From Fomes fomentarius (taxonomy: Eukaryota > Basidiomycota > Agaricomycetes > Polyporales > Polyporaceae): a DNA stretch of 64,000 nucleotides. The notes under the pieces were generated by a model. The model ran no database searches and was not told where the DNA came from. It worked only from the letters and a program-made list of their open reading frames with translations. A program made the translations under genes and the position numbers. Shown here in pieces: positions 23,101-33,965 of this stretch (positions are counted from its first letter, which is position 1; each line of letters starts with the position of its first letter). Where the stretch lies: positions 744,001-808,000 of the forward strand of contig JABYQN010000013.1 in NCBI GenBank assembly GCA_022606135.1. The letters are read 5' to 3'.

Positions 23101-26100
23101 GATGGCCAATGATGGTGGACGCAGAGCCCTCTGCGGTAGAAAGAGAGGAGCAGAGAGCGAACAGGACCTGCATTGCAGCTACGGGGATGATGGCACCCAT
23201 AGCCCGCTCCTTCACGTAAGCAGCAAGCGCATCTACAGGGTCGGCCTTTGACGACCCGCCTTCGAATGACGAACCACCTCTGACCCGGCTGCATAAGGCC
23301 TGCTCCAAAAGAGAAACCTTGGAAGAAGCAGGCGACTTCTGCTTGTACGTGAGCAAGACGCGGGTGAGGGTAAGTTGTGCCTCGAGAAGGTAGACGAGAC
23401 GACGTGCATCTCCATACCGCCGTGAATTAGAAAGGGAGCTGAACACGGACCCGCCTACGACAAGGGAGGTCACAAGCGGGTTGACGGTGGATGTGGTTGC
23501 TTTGAACAGAAGGGCATCGGCAATGGCATTGCTCAGCTTCGCGAAGGGCGCGTCTTTGAGGGCCGGAGATGCGTGTCTGAATATCTGCGTGTAGAAGGAG
23601 GACACCCGTCGACCAATCTCGAAACGGTCACCGAGCTGCGCATACTTCCAGCCCATGTGCTCCACCCAGATTTCCGAGTGCACGAATCGCGCCGCCCGCA
23701 TGAGAACCTCTTCCTTAACCTGCTGAAGCTTCGCGTTCTGCTGTGTGACGAGAAGCACGTTCGACGATGCTTCGTCGAACAGTGCTTCGACAAGGTGCAG
23801 GAGAGCGAGAGTCATCGTGTAATGACCAGTGAGACGCTCTGCTGCGAGAACTGAGGATGCGATCCCCGCGGCACGATCAGAGCCAAAGAGGGAGGAGGTA
23901 GAGCGAATGTATAACCAGACACGATTCGAGTAGCTGGGTACCGCGAGGAGCGCGGTAAGTACACTCATAGCAGAGGTGATGAGCTCTGTCCCAGGTGCAG
24001 CATGATGCTGACCGGTGGAACGCGACAACGCTTCCTCGAGGATCATGGTGGTCAGTTGAACGAGGTCTGGTGGCTGAGCCTCTGTCATAGTATGCGATAC
24101 GACAGGATCCCCACTCTCCATCGACAACAGAAGCTGTTGCGCGAGGTCCGGTAAGTCTTGCACAACGCTCCGGATTAGGTCGAGGGCGTCGATGACGATG
24201 CTTTCATCTCCTGCGCGATCCATCTCCACGCCAATGTCCTCCAGCTTAAGTGCAAGGGGCTGGTTCGTGCTGCGGCCACCAAATGACACGTCATTGTACC
24301 TTCCTCCTGCACCAGAATGCATTCGAATGCGGTTGACATAATCCGTGAGGAACTCCAACAGCAGCTTCCACCCGGAGTGTTTGTGCTGCCATGCGACGAC
24401 GATGAGCTCTCCGCCATCAGCGCTCAATAACTGGCCGACGGACTTCGCTGGAAGAATCGAGCCGCCAGGAAGCCTGATGGGGCGTAGGTTCATGTAGGAG
24501 GGACCTGGGGATGCCGATGACGATCCATACCGCTCGGGAAGCTTCTCGTATAGCGCATGTGCCCCAGTGCACGAGCTCGTGTGGATGACCTGAGTGAATG
24601 TGGAAAGCTGGTTGAAGAAACCGAATACGGCACGCGCGCATAGCTCACGGTCTTCAACGAGTTGCAGGTTTGGTACCACATGGTCTATGGTCGAAAGTGG
24701 GTCTGTATCGAGGAAGCCGGTTGCGGTCAGCGAACGCAGCAAGCGGAGCAGCGGTCGCATCTGGATGGGAAATCGCGAACGCGACACGTCCACGATCGCT
24801 CGGCGGGCGCCTCCTTGATGCCAGTCCGCCTCCCAAAATTGGCGGGAGATCCCTGCGACAGACTGGGGTTCACTTCGGCCAAAGAGAGTCACCCACACTT
24901 CGAGGAGCGCATCGAAATCGGGGATTAACTCGACCGGGACCAACTCCACAATAGAGATGAGCAAACCTACAACAAAGTCAGTCACCGGTCCTATGGCCTT
25001 ATACACTTGCATTATGACGCACCCTTCATGACAGACCGATAGGCTACTGCATTGGGGTCTGTTACTGTAGAGCCCGTGCGCCAAGCTGCTGAGGTTACGA
25101 ACAAGGGTGATGTTGTCAAAAGAGTCAACATCAGGCGGAAGAGACTGGCGTCGTTGCTGAGCCCAAGCTTCGTCATTAGCGCACATGCCTGCAGCGCGTC
25201 CTTGGTGTACATCCCAGAACCTTCGGGGATGAGGCTGTCGAAGAACCCTCTGTAAGTGCTCGGTAGCTCCTTCAGGCCAAGGGCAACCTTCGACAGGCGC
25301 GAGAGGATACATGTCCACGCGATGTACGTGCAGGCGAAGTTGCTATTCCCTTGCGAAGTGACCGCCTGGTGTATGCGTTTGAGGTGCTCCGGGGAGTTCC
25401 AGTAGATGTCCTTGTCTGCAGGGTTGGTGGAAATCTCGATAGCGTCAGAGTCGGTGGAGCGTTCCAGCTCGAGAACCTCCACAGTGATTAAGATCCATAT
25501 AGCAGCGCAGTCTTGGAGAATCTGAACGCTCTCCTCATCCAGTAGGTACGTCGAATTTTGCTGCTGGGACCCGAGGTGGGTCTGGTACGCGGTCTCGTAG
25601 ATCTGCGCCACTAAGGGTCCATTGCATGGCGCGTGCCCCCACATCGTCCAGAACAGCACCTCGAGCATCACCAGCTGCTCTTTCGCATTCTGCTTCGCCC
25701 ATAACGCTGCGTGTCGAGGATCCTCCCGCGTCCTTTCCGGTACGTCCGCATACGTCTTCTGGGAATAATCCGAAATGAGAGCCTGCGCGAACGTCGCGCC
25801 GTCCGAAACAATATTGGGAATTACTGCGTCCGCAATCTCGTGTATGGGGTCTGAAGCACTTTGCACTGCGCGGAAGAGGGGAATAAGGGTACGGAGGATG
25901 TGTACCCGCTCCGAGTAGTAGAATGGGGTGATGGCGTCCACGAGCTCCTTCACCATGGTGGCTCCTTCAGAGGAAGCGACGGTGTCGGGGATGCCCTCAT
26001 TGTAGAAGAACGCACGGAATAGGATGAGTGACTGGACCTCGTCGATATCGAACCTTTTGCTGATCGCATATACGAACTCCTTCTGCGGGTCCTCCACCCG

Positions 26101-26390
26101 CAAGACCACACCGTCCGCGAGAGTCACGCACCCCGACTCAATCTTCTTCCTGGACGCGTCTGTAGGCTTGCCATATGGTTCCGTTAGATTCCTGAGTTGA
26201 TTGACGCGGGGCTTGAGGGTCTCTGCAAGCTGTTCGAGTGTGGTGCCCTCGAGGTGGCCGGAGAGTTGGTAGTGGAGTGTCTGGTATGTTCTGCAGGTGA
26301 ATCGTTGTCAGTAAGCAGTTTTATTCACTCACGCGCAAGAAAGACGTACACATCTATGAGATTGGAGCGTTGAGAGGAGTCGGCGGACAT
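20113..26390 (-). CDS. NUP188: Nucleoporin Nup188, 2032 aa
   Basis: Inner-ring scaffold nucleoporin. Exons (minus): 26390..26350, 26290..25023, 24966..20702, 20637..20113; introns 59, 56 and 64 nt, phases consistent. The N-terminus reads MSADSSQRSNLIDV then TYQTLHYQLSGHLEG. Alignment in memory to animal Nup188 is recognisable at YYSERVHILRTLIPLF, at KEQLVMLEVLFWTMW, at the SH3-like loop RLPGGSILPAKSVGQLL followed by VAWQHKHSGWKLL, and at SKVSLLEQAL. The rest is all-helical solenoid, as expected for the Nup188/Nup192 family. Nup192 (Nup205) is the alternative; the SH3-like loop and the SxxxLLEQAL motif favour Nup188. The gene ends 148 bp from the convergent aminopeptidase and its start lies 131 bp from the divergent uL13m gene. 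At 2032 residues it is somewhat longer than yeast or human Nup188. Confidence 0.85.
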
Positions 26391-26521
26391 GGTAGTCGTT
26401 GCGCGAAACAACGACCTGCGCGTCTTGTTCGACCATGCACGCGCCCGCCTACGTCGCGCGCTAGTGCCCCCTGCTGTTTTGCCACCAACCGCCACCTACT
26501 GCCTTGCTCTTCCTCATAAAC
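26391..26521. promoter_or_regulatory. 131-bp bidirectional promoter, Nup188 / uL13m
   Basis: The start codons of two diverging housekeeping genes are only 131 bp apart, so this interval plus the two 5' leaders must contain both promoters. No TATA box is visible. Confidence 0.6.
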
Positions 26522-27151
26522 ATGTCGCAGGCGATTGGAAACGTGTGTCTATGCGCACTTCGATTATTCGAGACTATTGACCACATTTGCTTCACAGACT
26601 GCGCTGGCATATGCTCGCGTATGGCATCACGTAGATGCCTCTGAGCGAGTCCTTGGAAAGCTCGCCGAGCGCATTGCAATTGCCCTGATGGGCAAACACA
26701 AGCCTATATACGACCCTGGTGGTATGTGAATTGCACTCATGCTCGCACAAGGCTTATGTGTGTTGTGGGCGCATCCTACAGCTGATTGCGGCGACTACGT
26801 CGTTGTTACAAATGCACGAAACATCAAGGTGACGGGCAAGAAGGCGCAGCAACTCGTCTACAGGCATCATACTATGTTTCCAGGAGGTCTGAAGGAGATC
26901 CAGTACAAGGACATGATGCGGCGAAAGCCCGACGAGGTGCGTCATACTATCCCTCCTATTCAATGATAACCTCAATCCTGCGTCGCCAGATCATCCGTCA
27001 AGCCGTGTCTGGAATGCTTCCTAAAAACAAGTTGCGCGAGCGCAGGCTAGAGAGACTACGCATCTTCGCCGACGATGACATGGGTGTCTTCAAACATAAT
27101 ATTCTACAGCGTTGGGAAGACGGCACTCTACTCCCACGTCCTCCACAGTAG
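26522..27151 (+). CDS. MRPL23: Mitochondrial ribosomal protein uL13m, 153 aa
   Basis: Large-subunit mitoribosomal protein of the bacterial L13 family. Exons: 26522..26542, 26598..26721, 26782..26936, 26990..27151; introns of 53-60 nt are GT-AG. The first coding exon is only seven codons (MSQAIGN). Family motifs are plain: [90 protein letters not shown]. There is no long N-terminal presequence, as is common for fungal uL13m. It lies head-to-head with Nup188 and ends 109 bp before the convergent gene downstream. Confidence 0.93.
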
Positions 27152-27260
27152 TCTCTAGGTCCTTGTTGGTCCGTATATGCTACCTAATGCTTTATAGAGG
27201 TTCTTGGGTCAATATACCTCTCGCCTCTCACCCTTTGCCAGAATGATTGCAAAACCATCT

Positions 27261-28563
27261 TCATTCATCACTTTCCGAGTCGTTACTCAAGTGCACGGAG
27301 CTATGATCGCTCATCTTCGCACTCTGCCTCGAACGATGCAGATCACTATCCCGTGCATAACCTCCATCGTCTTCTTCTGTATCCTCTGAGCTTACCTTAC
27401 TCTCTCTTCCTCGTGTATATTCAGCATCTTGCTCGTCCTCCGACTCCAGATCATCTCCCAGCTCCGACCCCTTGCCCTTCCCCGGATGACGCTTTTCCTT
27501 CATCCTTGCTGCTTGCCGGTTCCTCCTAGCTTCAGCCCTTCTCTCCTGCTCGACGACAGCGATCTCTTTCTCCCACCCTTCTGGTATTTTGGGCTCGAGC
27601 AACTCGGCAACGTGTTCCTGAAGGAGCATTCCTAGACAAAAGTTGAGCGCGAACGCGAGAGACTCGATGACTGCAATTACCAAGAGCCATGAGTGCCGAA
27701 CCATCAAATAGTTTGTACATGTCCTTCTCCATCGCGCGCAACTCTTTTGGTTTTCTGCGCTTTCCCTTCCCTTTCTCTTCATCCTTGTGAGAACGCCCCT
27801 CCCCTTCCTCCGCAGAGTCGTCATGGAGGACGTCCTCGTCAGAGCCGTCATGGGCGTCGTCAATATTCGTGGCTTCTTCCGACGATGCACGACTAGAGCT
27901 AGGCCCAGGGTCATTTTGGAGCTGCTGAGCTTTGCGCTTCTTGCGCTGTTGTCGAAAATCTTTGGTAGCGTCGTAGAGCTGTCCCATGGCAGAGTAGTAT
28001 GTGCTTGCGAAATAGTGTAGACACTTGAGAAGGTCCTGCAACAGCCAGATCTTACTATGCATGCACGAACCTGGTGGGGCTTGTGAGGTACTCACTGAAG
28101 ACGGCACAGGTGTGTCAAGAGGTGCAAGACACCCAGCGTCGAGTGGAGGAGTTGAAGGCGGAGGAAAACTTGCGAAGTCCAGATAACTCATATCGTCGTC
28201 AAAACGCTTTCTCTTCTGTGCTCTCGGGTTCGGTGCAACCAATTCGCTATCTTCAATGACCTTGTCATTTGCCCTTCCCTTCCCTTTCTCCCTGTTCCCA
28301 GAAGGCTCAGAACCTGCTCCCTCGTCCCCGTCATGCTCGGAGTCCTCGTCATCACCCTCACCCGGTTGGGAAGCACTGCGCCGTTGCTTGACAGTGCCCA
28401 AGCCTCCGGCATCGTGCGCTATCCAGTTCCCGCGAGCGTCGTGAGTGGCATACTTGGCACGGCGTGAGGATAGATTGGTGTCAGAGTTGAGCACGCGGCT
28501 GCCGTCTCGGTGTACGCGGAGAGCAGCTACATCATGAACAGTGGTTTGACGGCGTGGATTCAT
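27261..28563 (-). CDS. Uncharacterised charged, probably nuclear protein, 397 aa
   Basis: Exons (minus): 28563..28096, 28035..27681, 27631..27261; introns 60 and 49 nt with consistent phases. I do not recognise a characterised family. The sequence has a conserved-looking hydrophobic core made of DLLKCLHYFASTYYSAMG and, after a charged spacer, DMYKLFDGSALMALGMLLQE, interrupted by an intron in the Gly codon. These are surrounded by low-complexity acidic/basic tracts (GEGDDEDSEHDGDEG, KGKGKRRKPKEL, RQQRKKRKAQQ) and a Ser/Asp/Glu-rich tail. Such composition suggests nuclear localisation and chromatin or RNA-polymerase-I related work; the core is faintly reminiscent of Rrn9-type proteins, but I would not assign that. 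The start ATG opens MNPRRQTTVHDVAALR, 416 bp from the divergent SH3-SAM-PH gene. Confidence 0.7.
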
Positions 28564-28979
28564 GGACTGCTAGTTGTGAGGTACGAAGCCGAGGACTGTC
28601 AAGATTGTTACGTTGACGATGGGAGTGCGACGACGGCAGAAGGAGCGAGGACGTCGTTCCGCCCGGATAGAGCGGGGTCGTTTTCTGTTGGTCCGATTGA
28701 TGGTCGAAAGTTGAACCACTAGTTGCCGCGAATTGAACCAAGCAATATCTGCTCAAGACTTTACTCGCATACTAATTTGAAGTTATGGTTTACCGGCGGC
28801 AGTCAGCCGCTGACTTCTTTCCCCACCACCTCACTGCGCCCTGCAGGCGTTCCCTCGTTGGCTTATCCTACTCAGCTCATCCTATTGTCCGCACTCCCAC
28901 CTTCCTTTCCGTTCAATTTGTTTCTTTCGCCGGGTCGTGCTTTGCTTGACCTGGCCCTCGAGCCTCGTGTCTTCCCAAG
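28564..28979. promoter_or_regulatory. Divergent promoter region, unknown protein / Boi-like scaffold
   Basis: 416 bp between two diverging starts. Pyrimidine-rich tracts precede the rightward ATG. No other gene is visible. Confidence 0.45.
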
Positions 28980-31900
28980 ATGCCCGAATACGTCTATGCG
29001 CTGCATGAGTTTACACCGCAAGTATCGGACGAAATAGAATTCAAAGTTGGGGACAGGATAGAGGTTGTGGAGAAGGATGACCTCTACGGAGATGGCTGGT
29101 GGCAGGTGAGTTCAGCCTAACAGGATTGAATGAGAGCTATGGGAGAATTGGCGTCATGCTTCGGGCTGCCATCCACAGCGATCCCGCACACGAGTTTCTT
29201 CGGCTTCGCCAGATATAACACGACCTAGCGATCATGGCCGAAGTCCTTCGTGGTGCGCGTTTGGGCCTGCCCCGCTACACTTGGAGTTGCATGGGTGGTA
29301 CCACTGCAAACCCGGTCGCGAAGTATAAGCGAGTTTGGTGTGCGCAAGCCCGCTAACGTATCGTGTATCTTGTCTTGTGGACAGCCACGAGCTGTCTATT
29401 GCGCGATTCCTCCTTTTTCCATGCGTATTCATTCTCTTTCACCAGGGTCGAAATCCGGCTGGCCAAGTTGGCTTATTCCCGCAAAGTTACACATCCCCCA
29501 CTCCTCCCTCTTCCTCCACCATCACCTTCCCAGACAACTCGGCATCTGCCTCCAACGCCCCGCCAAGCGCAGACGTTCTACAGCCGCTTCCCGAAGAAGC
29601 CGAGGTTACTACGAATGGGTCAAAGGCTACGAACGGAGAGTCAAAACACGAGCGGAAAATCAGCGAAGGCGATGTCATGATGCGTGCAACGATGACCGAT
29701 GTCCAGAGGGCAATTGAACAGTTAGGTCGCAACGATCGAGATGGAGCACGCTCGTTCAGCTTCGCCAGCTCCCATGGCGACTACAGCGAACGCTCAGAAA
29801 CCGAGACAGAGGACGATCGCGAGGGCGAAGGAGACGACGAGTTAGGTTGGCACAAGGATGCGCGCAAGAAGCTTGCGCAGAGGGCGCAAAGGGAGAACGA
29901 GCAGCGGCAGGCGCGAGAGGCGGAGGAGCAGGAGCGCGTGATGATACCCCCAATTGATGTCGAGGTCAGCGACGAGAGTGACGCTGACGACGAAGACTCG
30001 CCCGCGAGCCCGCGCAGGCACCCTGCGTACCCCAAGATCGCGGAGGAAGATGAGGAGGAGGCGGAGGAGAGCCTAAGGAAACCGTCGCCCACTCCGTCCG
30101 CTCGCCAAGATTCTGGCGAGAGCATCATTCCTTCCGCGCGGTACCTCATCCAAGATGAGACTGACCTTCCGACTGCCACTGCGGCGACCTTCCCTGATCG
30201 AAGTCCTGTGGCTAGTCTTGCAGCACTTCCCGCCTCGACTGTCCCGTCTGTTGAAGTCACTGAACAAACACCCTCGGAAGCCCTGGCGCCTACTGAACCC
30301 ACTTCTGACTCTACTCCTGTTCTTACACCGGTCGTTGAGGCAACCCTTTTACCCCCGGCCGCTGCATCTATACCCCTCCCTTCGAGTCCCATCGCTCCGG
30401 AAGCCCCTATTCAACACATGCCTCCTGCTATCACTCCGACACCTATTATAGTCAAAGCCACTGAGCAGCTCCCGTCCGCGACTCCCTCTACCCCAGTCTC
30501 TCCCACTGCTTCTTCCGCTGGGTCATATGCTGTTAGCGCGGCTGGTATTCAACAAACTCTGACTCCTGCTACAACTATTGCTTCGTTGTCTACGCCACAC
30601 CAAAGCGGTACTACCACCCCCGATCAGTCGAAGAAATCCACTAGCCATCCATCGGAGTGGTCCGTCGATGAGGTTGTTGATTGGTTGAAATCCAAAGGTT
30701 TCGACCAGGGTGTATGCGACAAATTCATTGGTATGCGCTGTGTTCGTATCTATAGGTTCTTCACTAAGATCCGCTATAGAGCAAGAAATCACCGGTGATG
30801 TTCTTCTAGAGCTTGATGCTAACATCCTCAAGTCAGAAATTGGCGTCGCCGCGTTTGGTAAGCGTGTGCGTATCGTGAACGCGATTAATGAGCTTCGTCG
30901 CCCACCCTCGATCGACGAGACCGAACAGCAGCCTGGTCCAATGCTCACGCCACGGTCCCTCACACACTCCTTCAACTACCCCGGTTCTCACCACTCACAT
31001 CCGTCTCACTCGCACTCGCACTCGATCCAGAGCTCCGCCCACCAGAGCTTTGGGCCTCCGTCGCCGTCGGTTGCCAACGGCATGGGATCCGCGGGCTTGG
31101 TCTCTGTCACGAGCGCGGAGAGCCCTCCCAATTCCGGGGACATCATGTCGTCTCCCGCAGCACGCAGTGGTTGGCGCGCAAGCGACCCTGGGTCCATTCA
31201 CGGTAGCGTTGTGAATCTTGATGACGAAAACCGTGGCCGTGCATTAGTTGGTCTGGGTCTGGGTCTCCCCAGCACTAAAGCCGCGGTACGTGGCAAGTAT
31301 GATAGGAACTAAGTAGTATGAAAGCTGATACGCGATATATTCATAGAAGGGACGCCCGTCACAACTGGTGTTGTCGCCCAGCGACAGCGCGTTGGGTGAG
31401 ACTGTTGCTGCTATTCAGGGCAAGGAAAGGACGTCGGAATCCATTAAGGATGAGCGGGCTGTTATGAGCGAGGTGCGTCTCCCGCCATGATTTAGCATAG
31501 TACATGTTCTCAAATGATACGTAGACGGAGAGTATCAGAGCGAAGGATCCCAAGAGCAAACGCCGTTTGTTCGGGCGGTCTGCCGACTCTGGGTCCCTCA
31601 GGGAGCACAAGGACGACAAGGAGTCCACGAGCAATCATTCGGCTGGAACCCCTACATCTCCTCCGGCCTCTGCGACTGCTAGTGATGAGGGACCTGTCAG
31701 GCGACGGAGCAAGGGTAGCAAGAGTGTCGATGAACGGAAGCCCGAGCGGCTCAGTCTCTTCGGAAGTCCCTTCACAGGAACGCTTGGAAAGCACCGGAAG
31801 CCTGCGCCAAAGCTGTCGAAGTACGTTTATCGCCTCCGCACAGCTCGTTATTTACGTACTAAGCTCAATTTGCCGTTAGCATGGGTGAGAAGTCCGAGAG

Positions 31901-33590
31901 CAGTGACAAACACCCTATGAGCACCCTGGCCAGACTGCGTGATAAACGTTCATCCAGCCGCCCTGGTACTTCTGACGGCATGTTCAGGCACAGCGAGAAG
32001 GAGAGGGAGAAGAGTAGGTTGCGCGAGGAACATCACGAGAAGGAGAAGGATAGCAAGAGGGACCGCGCTACCTCTCTTTCCCCTTCACAACAGCGCGATC
32101 CAGCGCTCCTGCGCAAGCGGACTTCCTCTACAACGGAGAACCCCACACGGGTGACCTTGGCTGCGCTGAATGCTGCGGGTGGTCCCAACCTCAAGGCTGG
32201 CCAGAGCATCCTGGAGCAGATAGGCACTCCCGATCATAACGGCTGGATGCGTAAGAAAGGTGATCGGTACAACGCGTGGAAATTACGATACTTCATCCTC
32301 AAGGGCCCGCACCTGTACTGGCTCCGGAGCAACAATAAATCCGTAAGTGCCAGATGACCCTACGCGTGGCGTTTTGCATTGATCACACCATGCATTCGCG
32401 TTCTTCAGGAGACTAAGATTAAGGGTTATCTCAACATCGTGGGCTACAAGGTCTTGGCCGATGAGAACGTCGACCCGGGGCGGTATGGGTTCCGGATCGT
32501 GCATGACACAGAGAAGTCCCATTACTTCAGCTCTGACGAGCAGCTGGTGGTGCGGGAGTGGATGAAGGCGCTCATGAAGGCCACCATCACGCGGGACTAC
32601 ATGAGTTCGTCCTCGGCTCCATTCGCTGACCTCGGTGGCTTACCTTTGAGTTCGCAGACCCCGTAATGTCCTCATGCAACATTCCCACCATTCCACTCAC
32701 GGTGGCGCAAGCCATGAACCCGGCACCACGACCCCCTTCGCCGACCGCACGCGATGCCACGCAGAAGGCGCTCCGCAGAGAGAATCCAAACCAGCTGTCC
32801 AGTCGGGACGCGCAGGTACTCCTCATGGGTATGCCCAACAAGAGCCAGAACGGGGAGCGCGCAAGATTGGAGTCGTTCTTCACCAACGACACAGTATCGA
32901 CGAACGAACCGGAGTCTCCAACGGTTGCGAAGGTGTCGTCACCTAAGAGTCCAGCTCCACCCCGTCCGTCGCGAGAGCTGCGTCGTGCGAGCACTGCTAC
33001 TACTCAGCTCGGCACATCTGATTATGTAGGCTTGTTCACATTCGCAATGCAACCACGTATCTAAACCTTACTTTTCCTTCTTTTCCCTTCTTCCTCCCCA
33101 TATGACGAAACCTTGTACCACGCTGCCTACCATTCCATCGGAATTACCAACGCTATAGGATGCTCCGGTCGACGCTAGCCTGATCGAATGGGCGAACTCC
33201 CACCTTCCAAGCAACCTGCAAATCAGGAATTCTGCCGGCCCGCTGTGTGGCGGCCTTGCGCTTCTCCGTCTTGCCGAAGATATCAAAGGCAAACCATCCT
33301 CACCGCCTGTCTTGGATTCCGCCTTCCCCTCTGGTCCCGGTGACGACAAGCTGGACGGCCTCTTCCGCCTGTTCGACTATCTCTTGGATAACGACGTCAG
33401 GGTGGGCACAGTTAGTATCAACGACATCCGGCAGGGCAAGAGGGATAAGATTGTGCAACTGCTGCGGGCGCTCAAAGCCTGGGAGGACAGGCGGAGAGCG
33501 ATCGCACAGTCGATAGGGAAGGGTACAGTCGCCACAGGACCGTTCATGGGAATGGCAGGGCCTCTTGACTATTACAAGTCAACGATATGA
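28980..33590 (+). CDS. Boi1/2-related scaffold with SH3, SAM, PH and CH-like domains, ~1265 aa
   Basis: Cell-polarity/exocytosis scaffold. Exons: 28980..29105, 29446..30730, 30780..31285, 31347..31472, 31525..31820, 31880..32342, 32409..32604, 32658..33025, 33159..33590; phases agree at every junction. SH3 at residues 2-60 (YALHEFTPQVSDEIEF, DGWWQ then GLFPQSY), split by a 340-nt intron. SAM at about 440-500 (WSVDEVVDWLKSKGFD ... ITGDVLLELDANILKSEIG). PH at about 830-930 (HNGWMRKKGDRYNAWKLRYF, then KVLADENVDPGRYGFRI and VREWMKALMKATI). C-terminal CH-like domain (LIEWANSHLPSNL, GGLALLRLAEDIKG, FRLFDYLLDNDVRVG, IVQLLRALKAWEDRR). Long Ser/Pro/acidic disordered linkers separate them. Yeast Boi1/2 have SH3-SAM-PH and bind Bem1, Cdc42 and exocyst; the CH-like end is an addition. 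Confidence 0.88.
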
Positions 33591-33965
33591 TTCTTGTTCA
33601 GCTTTGGCTTGGAAATGGACTGGTCCCGCATGCATATCGCACCATATGTAGATAGATCTATACTCTCGGACTACTCTCTAGCATAAGCGCTGTTCTAGCT
33701 CACGTTCCTTGCTTTCGATCTCGCTCGTAGGAGTATAGTTATTGAGATGACAGTCTATTGTATCTGGTTCAGGATGGTTCAATCTTTCATCGGTGATGTT
33801 TTCGGTCCGCGAGAGTTGTTGTCAGCAATTTTGCTATCGATGGGAGGGGGAAAAATCTACAAGAACCACAGTGGCTCATGGCCTCGGCGGCAAAGTCCGG
33901 CACTCGTTTTACTCCCATCCGCGGCGCCTTCTTCTGCTCCTCCGACTCAATTTCCTACAATCACA
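33591..33965. other. Intergenic, Boi-like gene to TTC27
   Basis: Contains the Boi-like 3' flank and the TTC27 promoter. An ATG at 33747 is in frame with TTC27 but the intervening sequence lacks family similarity, so it is treated as leader. Confidence 0.5.

Noticed and set aside
20113..26390. Nup192/Nup205 as identity of the large solenoid nucleoporin
   Set aside because: The SH3-like insertion and the SxxxLLEQAL motif fit Nup188 better, though the families are related.
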